Positions 38,436 to 45,795 of a DNA stretch of 64,000 bases are shown here, piece after piece. A program made the position numbers and the translations under genes. The notes below the pieces were generated by a model. It was not told where the DNA came from, made no database searches, and worked only from the letters and a program-made list of their open reading frames with translations. The stretch is taken from the NCBI RefSeq assembly GCF_000733845.1, contig NZ_JPOI01000001.1, forward strand, positions 1,899,501 to 1,963,500. Direction: 5' to 3'. The stretch is from Geobacillus vulcani PSS1. Lineage in GTDB: Bacteria > Bacillota > Bacilli > Bacillales > Anoxybacillaceae. Numbering within the stretch: the first letter of the stretch is position 1; the number at the start of each line of letters is the position of its first letter.

Positions 38436-38579
38436 ATGACGATCCATTTGTTTTTTATCACGATCACGATTGAGCGGAGAAAGCCGCGGCAGCGGAACAG
38501 CGAAGAGGAGCGGTTCGCACGCGCAGCCGAGGAAGAGTGGCTTGACCGCAAATGTTCTGCTTATCAACGGTTGTTTTAA
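38436..38579 (+). CDS. yrzI: YrzI family small protein
   Basis: 47 residues: MTIHLFFITITIERRKPRQR followed by a charged, helical tail (NSEEERFARAAEEEWLDRKCSAYQRLF). The short hydrophobic beta-like start with ITIxxR and acidic/basic tail fit YrzI proteins. The SD AAGGAGGTG is essentially perfect (9 nt to ATG). In B. subtilis the yrzI operon mRNA, which contains several tiny ORFs, is a substrate of the ribosome-dependent endonuclease Rae1. Here the gene lies behind two terminators and has no visible promoter of its own. Confidence 0.75.
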   Translation: MTIHLFFITITIERRKPRQRNSEEERFARAAEEEWLDRKCSAYQRLF

Positions 38580-38608
38580 ACAATTGAAGATGAAAGGGGA
38601 GAAGATTC

Positions 38609-38668
38609 ATGTCAATTGCACCAGTATGGATTGTGATGTGGATAAAACAGACGGGAGACTCGACTTGA
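38609..38668 (+). CDS. Tiny ORF, 19 aa
   Basis: MSIAPVWIVMWIKQTGDST, preceded by AAAGGGGAGAAG about 7 nt before the ATG. The first half is hydrophobic. It lies 29 nt after the YrzI-type gene and 32 nt before the next small ORF. Support is only the SD and its setting in a row of similar units. Confidence 0.5.
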   Translation: MSIAPVWIVMWIKQTGDST

Positions 38669-38700
38669 CTGAGGCTGAAGGAGGAGGAGGTGTGCTCCAC

Positions 38701-38778
38701 ATGCTGTTGTTGACGTTTGAATTTCACGAATTGTTCAAAATGCCAAAAGGGAGTTCTCTTTTTTCTTTGATAAAATAA
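38701..38778 (+). CDS. Tiny ORF, 25 aa
   Basis: MLLLTFEFHELFKMPKGSSL then FSLIK and stop. The SD region GGAGGAGGAGGTG (38680-38692) is exceptionally strong, 8 nt from the ATG. The function is unknown; the N-terminal part is hydrophobic. Confidence 0.55.
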   Translation: MLLLTFEFHELFKMPKGSSLFSLIK

Positions 38779-38810
38779 AAATAGATGATCAAGCTAAGGA
38801 GGGAACGGGG

Positions 38811-38897
38811 ATGTTTGCCATCGTGATGTCGATCATCATTACCGCGTCGATTGCGCTTGTTGTCGCCGCGGAAGTCAGCGTTGAGGCAAGAGCGTAA
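38811..38897 (+). CDS. Tiny predicted single-pass membrane peptide, 28 aa
   Basis: MFAIVMSIIITASIALVVAA followed by EVSVEARA. Nearly the whole chain is one hydrophobic helix. A strong SD (AAGGAGGGAA) is 7-8 nt before the ATG. It is the last unit of the array and is followed by a terminator about 90 nt later. It could act like other small membrane peptides that modify a larger complex; nothing in the sequence shows the partner. Confidence 0.6.
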   Translation: MFAIVMSIIITASIALVVAAEVSVEARA

Positions 38898-38987
38898 GGG
38901 CAGCGGTTTCCCTGCGTCGGGAGGGGGATAAGCAGGCGGAACGCATCAGCGGGACGTTGGCATTCATCGTTTTTGGTTGGCCAAGTT

Positions 38988-39020
38988 ATGGCCGGCTCGT
39001 TTTCGAGCCGGTCTATTTTT
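38988..39020 (+). terminator. Terminator of the small-ORF locus
   Basis: CCGGCTCG (38991-38998) and CGAGCCGG (39003-39010) pair around TTTT and are followed by TCTATTTTTG. It separates the array from sigK. Confidence 0.85.
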
Positions 39021-39104
39021 GTCGTAAAGACACGGACAACATCACCCCTGCATATACATAACGATAGGCGGTTTCCGCCGATGACAGCAGGCGGGGGTGA
39101 GAGC

Positions 39105-39818
39105 ATGTCCGGCATTTTCACGGCGTTTACGTTTCTGTTGAAAGAGCTGACGTTTCTTGTCTCGTATATTAAAAACAATGCGTTTCCCCAGCCGTTGAGC
39201 GCTCAAGAAGAGGAGAAGTATTTGGCGCTGATGGCAAAAGGCGACGAGCAAGCCCGCAACCGGCTCATCGAACACAACTTGCGCCTTGTTGCCCATATTG
39301 TGAAAAAATTTGAAAATACAGGAGAAGAGGTCGAGGATTTAATCTCCATTGGCACGATTGGCTTGATCAAGGCGATTGAAAGCTATTCGCCTGGAAAAGG
39401 AACGAAGTTGGCGACGTATGCGGCTCGATGTATCGAGAACGAAATCCTTATGCACCTGCGTTCGTTAAAAAAAACACGCAAAGACGTTTCGTTGCATGAG
39501 CCAATCGGCCAGGACAAAGAAGGAAACGAAATCAGCCTGCTTGATATTTTAAAAGCCGAAGGCGAAGACATCGTCGATGAAATCCACTTGAACATGGAGA
39601 TCGAACAAGTCAAACAATATATCAGCGTGCTTGATGAGCGGGAAAAAGAGGTGATCATCAATCGCTTTGGCCTCGGTCGGCAACGGGAAAAAACGCAGCG
39701 CGAAATCGCCAAAGAGCTCGGCATCTCGAGAAGCTACGTCTCGCGCATCGAAAAACGGGCATTAATGAAAATGTTTCATGAGTTTTATCGGCAGGAAAAA
39801 GAAAAACGGCGGTCATAA
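39105..39818 (+). CDS. sigK: Mother-cell sporulation sigma factor SigK, uninterrupted
   Basis: 237 residues. It begins with a 20-residue prosequence, [20 protein letters not shown], followed by [11 protein letters not shown]; by analogy with pro-sigma-K, SpoIVFB would cut after residue 20. Region 2 contains [30 protein letters not shown] and [19 protein letters not shown]; region 4 contains [37 protein letters not shown] 39105 has GGCGGGGGTGAG upstream. The gene is continuous: there is no skin prophage splitting it into spoIVCB and spoIIIC. A sigma-E promoter is expected upstream (CATATACAT at 39050-39058 is a weak candidate for its -10). Confidence 0.95.
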   Translation: MSGIFTAFTFLLKELTFLVSYIKNNAFPQPLSAQEEEKYLALMAKGDEQARNRLIEHNLRLVAHIVKKFENTGEEVEDLISIGTIGLIKAIESYSPGKGTKLATYAARCIENEILMHLRSLKKTRKDVSLHEPIGQDKEGNEISLLDILKAEGEDIVDEIHLNMEIEQVKQYISVLDEREKEVIINRFGLGRQREKTQREIAKELGISRSYVSRIEKRALMKMFHEFYRQEKEKRRS

Positions 39819-39823
39819 CGAAA

Positions 39824-39855
39824 GCGGGTTGCTGGTGCAGCGACCCGTTTTTTAA
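39824..39855 (+). terminator. Terminator after sigK
   Basis: GCGGGT-T-GCTG pairs with CAGC-G-ACCCG (about 39824-39849), followed by TTTTTT. Confidence 0.8.
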
Positions 39856-39932
39856 CAGAAGAATAAAAATTATTTAAAAAAACTAAATTCCTTCATCCGC
39901 ACCCTTTAATGAAGCGATTTCAACCAAAAATA

Positions 39933-39961
39933 TTGACAGATTTTATTTTTAAAAGTAAAAT
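39933..39961 (+). promoter_or_regulatory. Sigma-A promoter of gltT
   Basis: TTGACA (39933-39938), 17-nt AT-rich spacer, TAAAAT (39956-39961). The surrounding 39856-40010 is strikingly AT-rich against the GC-rich window. Confidence 0.85.
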
Positions 39962-40011
39962 AATTTTGTCGTCTTTTGTCTAAAATTGTCTAGAGGAGGC
40001 GAAAAAGCATC

Positions 40012-41277
40012 ATGCGCAAGATCGGCTTGGCATGGCAAATTTTCATCGGCCTTATTCTTGGGATTATTGTCGGGGCCATTTTTTACGGAAATCCTAAGGT
40101 AGCGACGTATTTGCAGCCGATTGGAGATGTTTTTCTCCGTTTAATTAAGATGATCGTCATCCCGATCGTCGTCTCGAGTTTGATTGTCGGCGTCGCCAAT
40201 GTCGGTGATGTGAAAAAGCTTGGAAAGTTGGGCGGCAAGACGATCCTTTATTTTGAGATCATTACAACGATTGCCATTATTGTCGGTCTCTTGGCAGCGA
40301 ACATTTTCCAACCAGGCGTCGGCGTCAATATGAAGTCGCTTGAAAAAACGGATATCCAGTCGTATGTCGATACGACGAACGAAGTGCAGCACCATTCGAT
40401 GGTTGAAACATTTGTCAACATCGTGCCGAAAAACGTGTTTGAAGCGCTGTCGACTGGAAATATGCTGCCGATTATCTTTTTCTCAGTGATGTTCGGGTTG
40501 GGTGTAGCCGCGATCGGTGAAAAAGGGAAACCGGTGCTTCGCTTTTTCCAAGGCACGGCGGAAGCGATGTTTTATGTGACGAACCAAGTGATGAAGTTTG
40601 CGCCGTTTGGCGTTTTCGCCTTGATCGGCGTGACGGTGTCGAAATTCGGCGTCGCTTCGCTCCTTCCCCTCAGCAAGCTTGTTGTGCTCGTTTATGCGGT
40701 CATGGCGTTTTTCGTGTTGGTGGTGCTTGGCGCTGTAGCCAAATTGGCGGGTATCAATATTTTCCACATTATAAAAATCTTAAAGGATGAATTAGTGCTT
40801 GCCTATAGCACGTCGAGTTCGGAAACAGTGTTGCCTAAGGTTATGGAAAAAATGGAGAAATTCGGTTGTCCGAAGGCGGTAACATCATTTGTCGTTCCGA
40901 CCGGCTATTCGTTCAACTTGGATGGGTCGACGCTCTATCAGGCGCTGGCGGCTGTCTTCATCGCTCAACTGTACGGCATCGACATGCCGATTTCTCAGCA
41001 AATTTCGCTTGTGCTCGTTTTGATGGTGACATCCAAAGGGATTGCCGGCGTCCCAGGCGTATCGTTTGTCGTCTTATTGGCGACGCTTGGCACGGTTGGC
41101 ATCCCAGTTGAAGGGTTGGCGTTTATCGCCGGCATCGACCGTATTTTGGACATGGCGCGCACAGTGGTCAACGTCATCGGCAATTCCTTGGCGGCCGTTG
41201 TGATGTCGAAGTGGGAAGGGCAATATAACGAAGAACAAGGAAAACAATACATTGCAGAACTGCAGCAAAGTGCTTAA
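40012..41277 (+). CDS. gltT: Proton/sodium-glutamate symporter GltT
   Basis: A 421-residue member of the DAACS (glutamate transporter, SLC1) family, nearly identical by memory to GltT of B. stearothermophilus. The serine-rich HP1 loop AYSTSSSETVLPKVMEK, TM7 motif NLDGSTLYQ and the HP2/TM8 region GIAGVPGVSFVVLLATLGTVGIP through DRILDMARTVVNVIGNS supply the substrate- and ion-binding residues. About eight membrane helices plus two re-entrant hairpins; it forms a trimer. SD TAGAGGAGG is upstream of the ATG. It is a single-gene transcript with its own promoter. Confidence 0.95.
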   Translation: MRKIGLAWQIFIGLILGIIVGAIFYGNPKVATYLQPIGDVFLRLIKMIVIPIVVSSLIVGVANVGDVKKLGKLGGKTILYFEIITTIAIIVGLLAANIFQPGVGVNMKSLEKTDIQSYVDTTNEVQHHSMVETFVNIVPKNVFEALSTGNMLPIIFFSVMFGLGVAAIGEKGKPVLRFFQGTAEAMFYVTNQVMKFAPFGVFALIGVTVSKFGVASLLPLSKLVVLVYAVMAFFVLVVLGAVAKLAGINIFHIIKILKDELVLAYSTSSSETVLPKVMEKMEKFGCPKAVTSFVVPTGYSFNLDGSTLYQALAAVFIAQLYGIDMPISQQISLVLVLMVTSKGIAGVPGVSFVVLLATLGTVGIPVEGLAFIAGIDRILDMARTVVNVIGNSLAAVVMSKWEGQYNEEQGKQYIAELQQSA

Positions 41278-41535
41278 GATGAAGATATAGAGGCGGCGAA
41301 AACGTTTAACATATCCTTGACGGAAAAGTCGCGCATCCATTTTTCGGCTGTCGAGGGTGTGGCTTGGAGGACCGAACAACCGCCCGCTTCACAGCCCCCA
41401 CAAATGTGAAAGCTTCAAATGGCATCTATAAAGAAAGCGGTCTTCTGTCGACCGCTTTTTCATTTTGTTTGCTAGAAGCGTATAGTATAATAGAACAATG
41501 GGCAAAGGGAATCGAAAAATGAAGGAGGAAAAACG
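41278..41535. other. Intergenic region gltT-dedA with terminator
   Basis: Contains the hairpin AGCGGTC (41436-41442)/GACCGCT (41450-41456) followed by TTTTTCATTTT, the gltT terminator, and a TATAAT at 41486-41491 that is probably the -10 of dedA, without a good -35. The 150 nt before the hairpin hold no supported ORF. Confidence 0.65.
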
Positions 41536-42147
41536 GTGCACGAAATCGTTCAATCGATATTTTCGTTTTTAACGAATTTAGGCTACGCCGGCATCGCCCT
41601 AGCCTTGATGGTCGAAGTGATCCCGAGCGAGGTCGTGCTCGCTTACGCCGGCTATTTAGTGTCGCGCGGAGAGGTTTCGTTCGTTGGGGCGGTGGCGGCG
41701 GGCGTGATCGGGGGGACAGTGGCCCAGCTGTTTTTGTATGGGATGGGCTACTATGGTGGAAGGCCATTTCTAGATCAGTACGGGAAATATGTATGGATCC
41801 AGAAAAAACATTTGGATGTGGCTGAACGCTGGTTTGCGAAATTTGGCCCTGGCGTCATTTTCAGCGCCCGGTTTATTCCCGTCGTCCGCCATGCGATTTC
41901 GATCCCCGCCGGCATTGCTCGGATGAAGTGGTTGCCGTTTACCATTTACACGGTGTTGGCCATCATTCCATGGTCCATCTTGTTTATATGGTTGGGAGAG
42001 CAGCTTGGCCAACGATGGCGGCAAATCGATGAGATGGCGGCGCCATATGTCCGACCGGCTATCGCAGCGGCGGTGGCGGTGGCGGCGATTTACATCGTTT
42101 GGCAACGACGGCGCCGCGCTGCAGACGGAGACGAATGCATGAAATAG
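41536..42147 (+). CDS. DedA family membrane protein (VTT domain)
   Basis: 203 residues with hydrophobic segments at about 12-35, 48-72, 136-158 and 172-190. The DedA signature is clear: GYAGIALALMVEVIPSEVVL, GGTVAQLFLYGMGYYGGRPFLDQYGK and FGPGVIFSARFIPVVRHAISIPAGIARM. The conserved E and R-x-x-P-x-x-R residues are seen in DedA proteins, some of which flip polyprenyl phosphate or phosphatidylethanolamine. GTG 41536 follows AAGGAGGAAAAA. It ends in a basic cytosolic tail (RRRRAADGDECMK-like). Confidence 0.87.
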   Translation: MHEIVQSIFSFLTNLGYAGIALALMVEVIPSEVVLAYAGYLVSRGEVSFVGAVAAGVIGGTVAQLFLYGMGYYGGRPFLDQYGKYVWIQKKHLDVAERWFAKFGPGVIFSARFIPVVRHAISIPAGIARMKWLPFTIYTVLAIIPWSILFIWLGEQLGQRWRQIDEMAAPYVRPAIAAAVAVAAIYIVWQRRRRAADGDECMK

Positions 42148-42228
42148 TTGCCCGTCCGCATGCTGTCGGCTATATTTTATACATGAACCATCTTTTGGCT
42201 CAATTTTGATGAAAAATGAGGGACGACC

Positions 42229-43254
42229 GTGAAACGTTGGATTCTGATTGCGCTGCTATTCGCTGTGGGGCTATGGCTTGTGCCATACAGCGTGCCGCTT
42301 CTCTTCGCGCTTGCGACCGCGCTTTTGCTCGAGCCGTCCATCCGTCGATTGCAAGAAAACTATAAGCTGAAGCGGGCTCACGCCGTTACGGCGATTTTTT
42401 CATTGTTTATCATCATTCTTGGGCTTTCCCTTTATTTTCTAATCGTTATTTTTGTACAACAAGTGATGGCGCTCTCGCAAAAACTGCCTTACGTCTTAAG
42501 CGAAGCGACGAAAGTGCTCGACCGTTTCATTCAAACATGGCAGTCGTATTCCAGCTCCATTCCACAGGAAATCATCGACTCGCTTGAACGCGGCGTCAAT
42601 ACCGTCCAGCAAATGCTTTTGTCGTTTGCGACCAACTTGACGCAGTCGCTCGTCCATTATATTGCTGCCATTCCGGCGTTTTTGATTCATTTTTTAGTGT
42701 ATTTGATCGCACTGTTTCTCATTTGCCTCGATTTGCCGCGGCTGAAGCAAGGTATGCGCCGCTACTTGTCCGAACGGACCGAACAGCGGCTTGGGATGGT
42801 CATCGCCCAGCTGAGCAAAGCGGGGATCGGCTTTTTAAAAGCGCAGTTTTTGCTGAGTTTAATTACGTTTTTCCTCGCGCTGGCCGGCCTTTTCGTGTTG
42901 GGGGTCGACTATGCGGCGTTGATGGCGCTGGTCATCGTCGTCGTTGATATTTTGCCGATTTTAGGAACGGGTTCCGTGCTCGTTCCGTGGGGGGTTATCA
43001 GCATGGCGAACGGCGACAATACGCTTGGCATCGGGCTCATCGTGCTGTTTGTCGTCATCACCGTCGTGCGCCGGATCATCGAGCCGAAAGTGTTTTCCAC
43101 CAATTTGGGCATTTCCCCGCTCGCCGCGCTCGTCAGCGTCTATCTGGGATTTCAGCTTCTTGGCTTTATCGGGTTGTTCGTCGGGCCGATCGTTGTCATT
43201 TTGGTTGAGGCGCTTGCCAAAGCCGGAGTCATTAAATGGACGATCAAGCTTTGA
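42229..43254 (+). CDS. AI-2E/YtvI-type membrane permease
   Basis: A 341-residue polytopic protein of the AI-2E transporter family, closest in feel to the sporulation protein YtvI. Two or three N-terminal helices come first (residues 4-75), then a soluble helical stretch (about 85-140), then five or six helices that include ALMALVIVVVDILPILGTGSVLVPW and IIEPKVFSTNLGISPLAALVSVYLGFQLLGFIGLFVGPI. GTG 42229 has GAGGGACG before it. It is the second AI-2E protein in the window (the other is yrrI), and the two differ greatly in sequence. Confidence 0.82.
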   Translation: MKRWILIALLFAVGLWLVPYSVPLLFALATALLLEPSIRRLQENYKLKRAHAVTAIFSLFIIILGLSLYFLIVIFVQQVMALSQKLPYVLSEATKVLDRFIQTWQSYSSSIPQEIIDSLERGVNTVQQMLLSFATNLTQSLVHYIAAIPAFLIHFLVYLIALFLICLDLPRLKQGMRRYLSERTEQRLGMVIAQLSKAGIGFLKAQFLLSLITFFLALAGLFVLGVDYAALMALVIVVVDILPILGTGSVLVPWGVISMANGDNTLGIGLIVLFVVITVVRRIIEPKVFSTNLGISPLAALVSVYLGFQLLGFIGLFVGPIVVILVEALAKAGVIKWTIKL

Positions 43255-43298
43255 TTTTTTTCGAATAAAGGTCTTCGCGGACGACGGTGGAAAAAAAC

Positions 43299-43318
43299 GG
43301 CGAACCGCCGGCTTTTTC
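43299..43318 (+). terminator. Probable terminator after the AI-2E/YtvI gene
   Basis: CGGCG/CGCCG with a short loop at about 43299-43312, followed by GCTTTTTCG on the plus strand. Small but correctly placed. Confidence 0.45.
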
Positions 43319-43360
43319 GTTTGGGCATAAGCGAGGGGGAGCAAGATGATGGCTTAGAAA

Positions 43361-43393
43361 AAAGAAAAAACCGCCCGCTTGAAAGCCGGCGGT
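43361..43393 (-). terminator. Terminator after motB
   Basis: Read on the minus strand, ACCGCC and GGGCGGT (plus-strand 43388-43393 and 43370-43376) enclose a loop and run into TTTTTTCTTTTTT. It also overlaps the motB stop codon. Confidence 0.75.
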
Positions 43394-44172
43394 CACTGAT
43401 TGGATGTGGACGAACCATTGACGTCGGTGCGCGGCAAAATCAAAATTTCGACACGACGGTTTTTCATCCGCCCGGCGGCGGTGGCGTTCGAGGCGATCGG
43501 TTTGTATTCGCCATACCCTTTGGCGCTGAAATAGCGCGGGTCGAGTTGCTTGTTTTCAAGCAGCACTTTCATGAAATTGACGGCGCGCATGACGCTCAAC
43601 TCCCAGTTGGAAGCAAATTTCTCGTTATGGATCGGCACGTTGTCCGTATGGCCGCTGATAATGACATTGCGCGGCGGGTTCATGACGAGCAAAGCGGAGA
43701 TTTCCGTTGCTAGACGCCGGTCTTTTATGCGCACTTCGGCGCTGCCGGAGTCGAATAAAATATCATCCAAAATCGTAATCGCGAGCCCTTCGTCCGTCAA
43801 GGAAGTCTGCAGCTTTCCCGTCAGCTTGTTGTTGCGGATGTAGCTGTCGATTTTCGCTTTGATTTGCCTTAATTCTTCTTTTTCCTTTCCACTTACGGCT
43901 GGGAGGGGCTGCTTTGCTTGATGCCGTCCTTCTTCGTCTTGGGCCGGCGGAGTGATCGGCTCGATCGGGCTTTGAAAGTCAAGAACGCCTGTTCCGCCGG
44001 CAAAGGCGGTGCTAAAGGCGCGCGCAATTTCTTGAAACTTCTTTTGGTCGATTTGGCTGCTCGCAAACAAGACGATGAATAGGGCGAGCAATAGCGTCAA
44101 CAAATCGGCGTACGGAATCAGCCACGATTCGCTCATGTGTTCGTCATGCCCGCTCTTTTTTTTCTTAGCCAT
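43393..44172 (-). CDS. motB: Flagellar motor stator protein MotB
   Basis: 259 residues. A lysine-rich start (MAKKKKSGHDEHMSESWLIP) precedes the single membrane helix, which carries the proton-binding D23 (PYADLLTLLLALFIVLFASS). A linker follows, then the C-terminal OmpA-like peptidoglycan-binding domain (ISGHTDNVPIHNEKFASNWELSVMRAVNFM, YSAKGYGEYKPIASNAT-like). It anchors the stator to the wall. The start overlaps the end of motA by 8 nt, so the two are translationally coupled. Confidence 0.94.
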   Translation of the reverse strand: MAKKKKSGHDEHMSESWLIPYADLLTLLLALFIVLFASSQIDQKKFQEIARAFSTAFAGGTGVLDFQSPIEPITPPAQDEEGRHQAKQPLPAVSGKEKEELRQIKAKIDSYIRNNKLTGKLQTSLTDEGLAITILDDILFDSGSAEVRIKDRRLATEISALLVMNPPRNVIISGHTDNVPIHNEKFASNWELSVMRAVNFMKVLLENKQLDPRYFSAKGYGEYKPIASNATAAGRMKNRRVEILILPRTDVNGSSTSNQ

Positions 44173-44956
44173 TGACTGTTTCCCCTTGCATCAGCACTTG
44201 GTGCCGCTCGCTTTCCGGCAAGTATGAAGCGAGTTTTTGTTCAATCATGCGTGGGGCTTGTCCTTCCAAAATGGACAGCACCCCTTCAATCATGATGTAG
44301 CGCACGCGCGCCTCTTCCTTTGATTTCCGGCGCAATTTGTTGGCAAACGGATGCCAAAGCACATAGCCGGTAAAAATGCCGAGCATCGTGGCGACAAAAG
44401 CCGCGCTGATGGCCTTGCCGAGTTCGGCGATGTTTTCCATATTGCCAAGCGCGGCAATCAGGCCGATGACAGCGCCAAGCACCCCGAGCGTCGGCGCATA
44501 CGTGCCTGCTTGGGAAAAAATCGCGGCATTCGCTTCGTGGCGTTCTTCCATGGCAACGATTTCCTCTGTCATCACATCGCGGATGAACTCTTGCGTTTGG
44601 CCATCGATTGCCATGCTGAGTCCGTTGCGCAAAAACGGGTCGTCAATATCGTCCAATTTCGCCTCGAGCGCCAGCAGCCCTTCGCGGCGGGCAATATTCG
44701 CCCAATCGACGAACAGCGGAATCAGTTGTTCGACCGTTGGCGTCGCCGATTCTGTGAAAATGACTTTGAGCAGCTTTGGCACTTTTTTAATTTCCTGCGT
44801 CGGAAAGGCGATGACGACCGCTGCCGCCGTTCCGACGAGAATGATGAGGATAGCGGCCGGATTGATCAAGACAGCAGGCGAAACGCCCTTAAAGTACATG
44901 CCCAATCCGACGGCAATGAAGCCAAGAATGATGCCGATGACCGATGTTTTGTCCAA
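44165..44956 (-). CDS. motA: Flagellar motor stator protein MotA
   Basis: 263 residues with four membrane helices. MDKTSVIGIILGFIAVGLGMYFKG and NPAAILIILVGTAAAVVIAFP form the first pair. A cytosolic loop with the rotor-contact Arg/Glu region (RREGLLALEAKLDDID) follows, then FSQAGTYAPTLGVLGAVIGLIAAL and AAFVATMLGIFTGYVLWHPFANKL. I chose TTG at 44956 because the protein then starts MDKTS as in B. subtilis, with GGGGGG upstream; the open frame extends 14 codons further without homology. It sits outside any flagellar cluster in this window. Confidence 0.94.
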   Translation of the reverse strand: MDKTSVIGIILGFIAVGLGMYFKGVSPAVLINPAAILIILVGTAAAVVIAFPTQEIKKVPKLLKVIFTESATPTVEQLIPLFVDWANIARREGLLALEAKLDDIDDPFLRNGLSMAIDGQTQEFIRDVMTEEIVAMEERHEANAAIFSQAGTYAPTLGVLGAVIGLIAALGNMENIAELGKAISAAFVATMLGIFTGYVLWHPFANKLRRKSKEEARVRYIMIEGVLSILEGQAPRMIEQKLASYLPESERHQVLMQGETVNG

Positions 44957-45027
44957 ATGAATCCCCCCGCTTTTTCCATTACAAACGATCTGCGCCATTG
45001 GGCGCTTTTTATGAAGAAACCATATTT

Positions 45028-45056
45028 ATCATATACTGAATATAAGAGGTTGAAAA
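45028..45056 (-). promoter_or_regulatory. Possible promoter of motAB (minus strand)
   Basis: On the minus strand TTTTCA (plus 45051-45056), 17 nt, TATGAT (plus 45028-45033). I saw no sigma-D-type TAAA-N15-GCCGATAT, which is how motAB is driven in B. subtilis. Confidence 0.45.
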
Positions 45057-45081
45057 GGGAAAAAGGTGTGACATGAGACGC

Positions 45082-45120
45082 AAAAAACTGCCCGTTCCAT
45101 TTGGCCGACGGAAAGGGCAG
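45082..45120 (-). terminator. Terminator after pssA (minus strand)
   Basis: On the minus strand CTGCCC (plus 45115-45120) pairs with GGGCAG (plus 45088-45093), with extra inner pairs, and runs into TTTTTTGCG. Confidence 0.75.
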
Positions 45121-45132
45121 CTCCAGTGATCG

Positions 45133-45672
45133 TCATATTTTTTTCAATTTAAACGTGCCGACCATTAAAAACGATAAAATGAGCGCCAAAAACATAAACG
45201 ATTGCGGCGGGAAGTACGGGATGGCTAAATAACCGAGCGTCATCAGCACCCCTGCAGCGGTGATGGGCAGCCCCGCGAAGTAGCCGTTGTTTTCTGTGAT
45301 GTTGAAGCGAGCGAGACGGAAGGCGCCGCAAGCGATATACAAAACGGTGAATACCGCGCCGGGTGCACCGAATTCGTGGAACAAGCCTTGGTACATCAGC
45401 AAGGCAGGAGCGACGCCGAAGGAGACGATGTCGCTCATCGAATCGAGCTGCTTGCCAAGTTCGGATTCAATGTTCATCTTGCGCGCGACAGCGCCGTCAA
45501 AGCGATCGACAAACGCGGCTAAAAAAACGAGCAGCACGCTCATATGAAGCTGCCCTTTCAGCGTAGCTAGAACGGAAAAGCCGCCGAGCGACAAGTTGGT
45601 CATCGTCAAAATGTTTGCCACGTTTGCTTTCAGCTTTTTTAACGTATAATCTAAATAGTCCGATAAGAACAA
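45133..45672 (-). CDS. pssA: CDP-diacylglycerol-serine O-phosphatidyltransferase
   Basis: A 179-residue membrane enzyme that makes phosphatidylserine from CDP-diacylglycerol and serine. The CDP-alcohol phosphotransferase motif DG-x2-AR-x8-G-x3-D-x3-D is intact (DGAVARKMNIESELGKQLDSMSD). Six hydrophobic segments are evident. I use the TTG at 45672 (MFLSDYLDYTLKKLK), which has AAAAGGAG 9 nt upstream, rather than a TTG seven codons earlier that overlaps the SD. It is divergent from psd, which decarboxylates its product. Confidence 0.9.
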   Translation of the reverse strand: MFLSDYLDYTLKKLKANVANILTMTNLSLGGFSVLATLKGQLHMSVLLVFLAAFVDRFDGAVARKMNIESELGKQLDSMSDIVSFGVAPALLMYQGLFHEFGAPGAVFTVLYIACGAFRLARFNITENNGYFAGLPITAAGVLMTLGYLAIPYFPPQSFMFLALILSFLMVGTFKLKKI

Positions 45673-45723
45673 GTTTCCCCACTCCTTTTCCAACAGAAAA
45701 CGCCAAAAGAAAATTCTACTACC

Positions 45724-45752
45724 ATTATACTCATTTTGGCGGTAATATGGAA
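45724..45752 (-). promoter_or_regulatory. Promoter of pssA (minus strand)
   Basis: On the minus strand TTCCAT (plus 45747-45752), 17 nt, TATAAT (plus 45724-45729). It lies in the short space between divergent pssA and psd. Confidence 0.65.
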
Positions 45753-45795
45753 GGTAGTAACGAATGGCGATGTTGCGCTACTGGAGGGAACGTGC

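Noticed and set aside
39040..39065. Sigma-E or sigma-K promoter for sigK
   Set aside because: CATATACAT at 39050 resembles a -10, but no matching -35 is visible; too weak to list as a separate feature.
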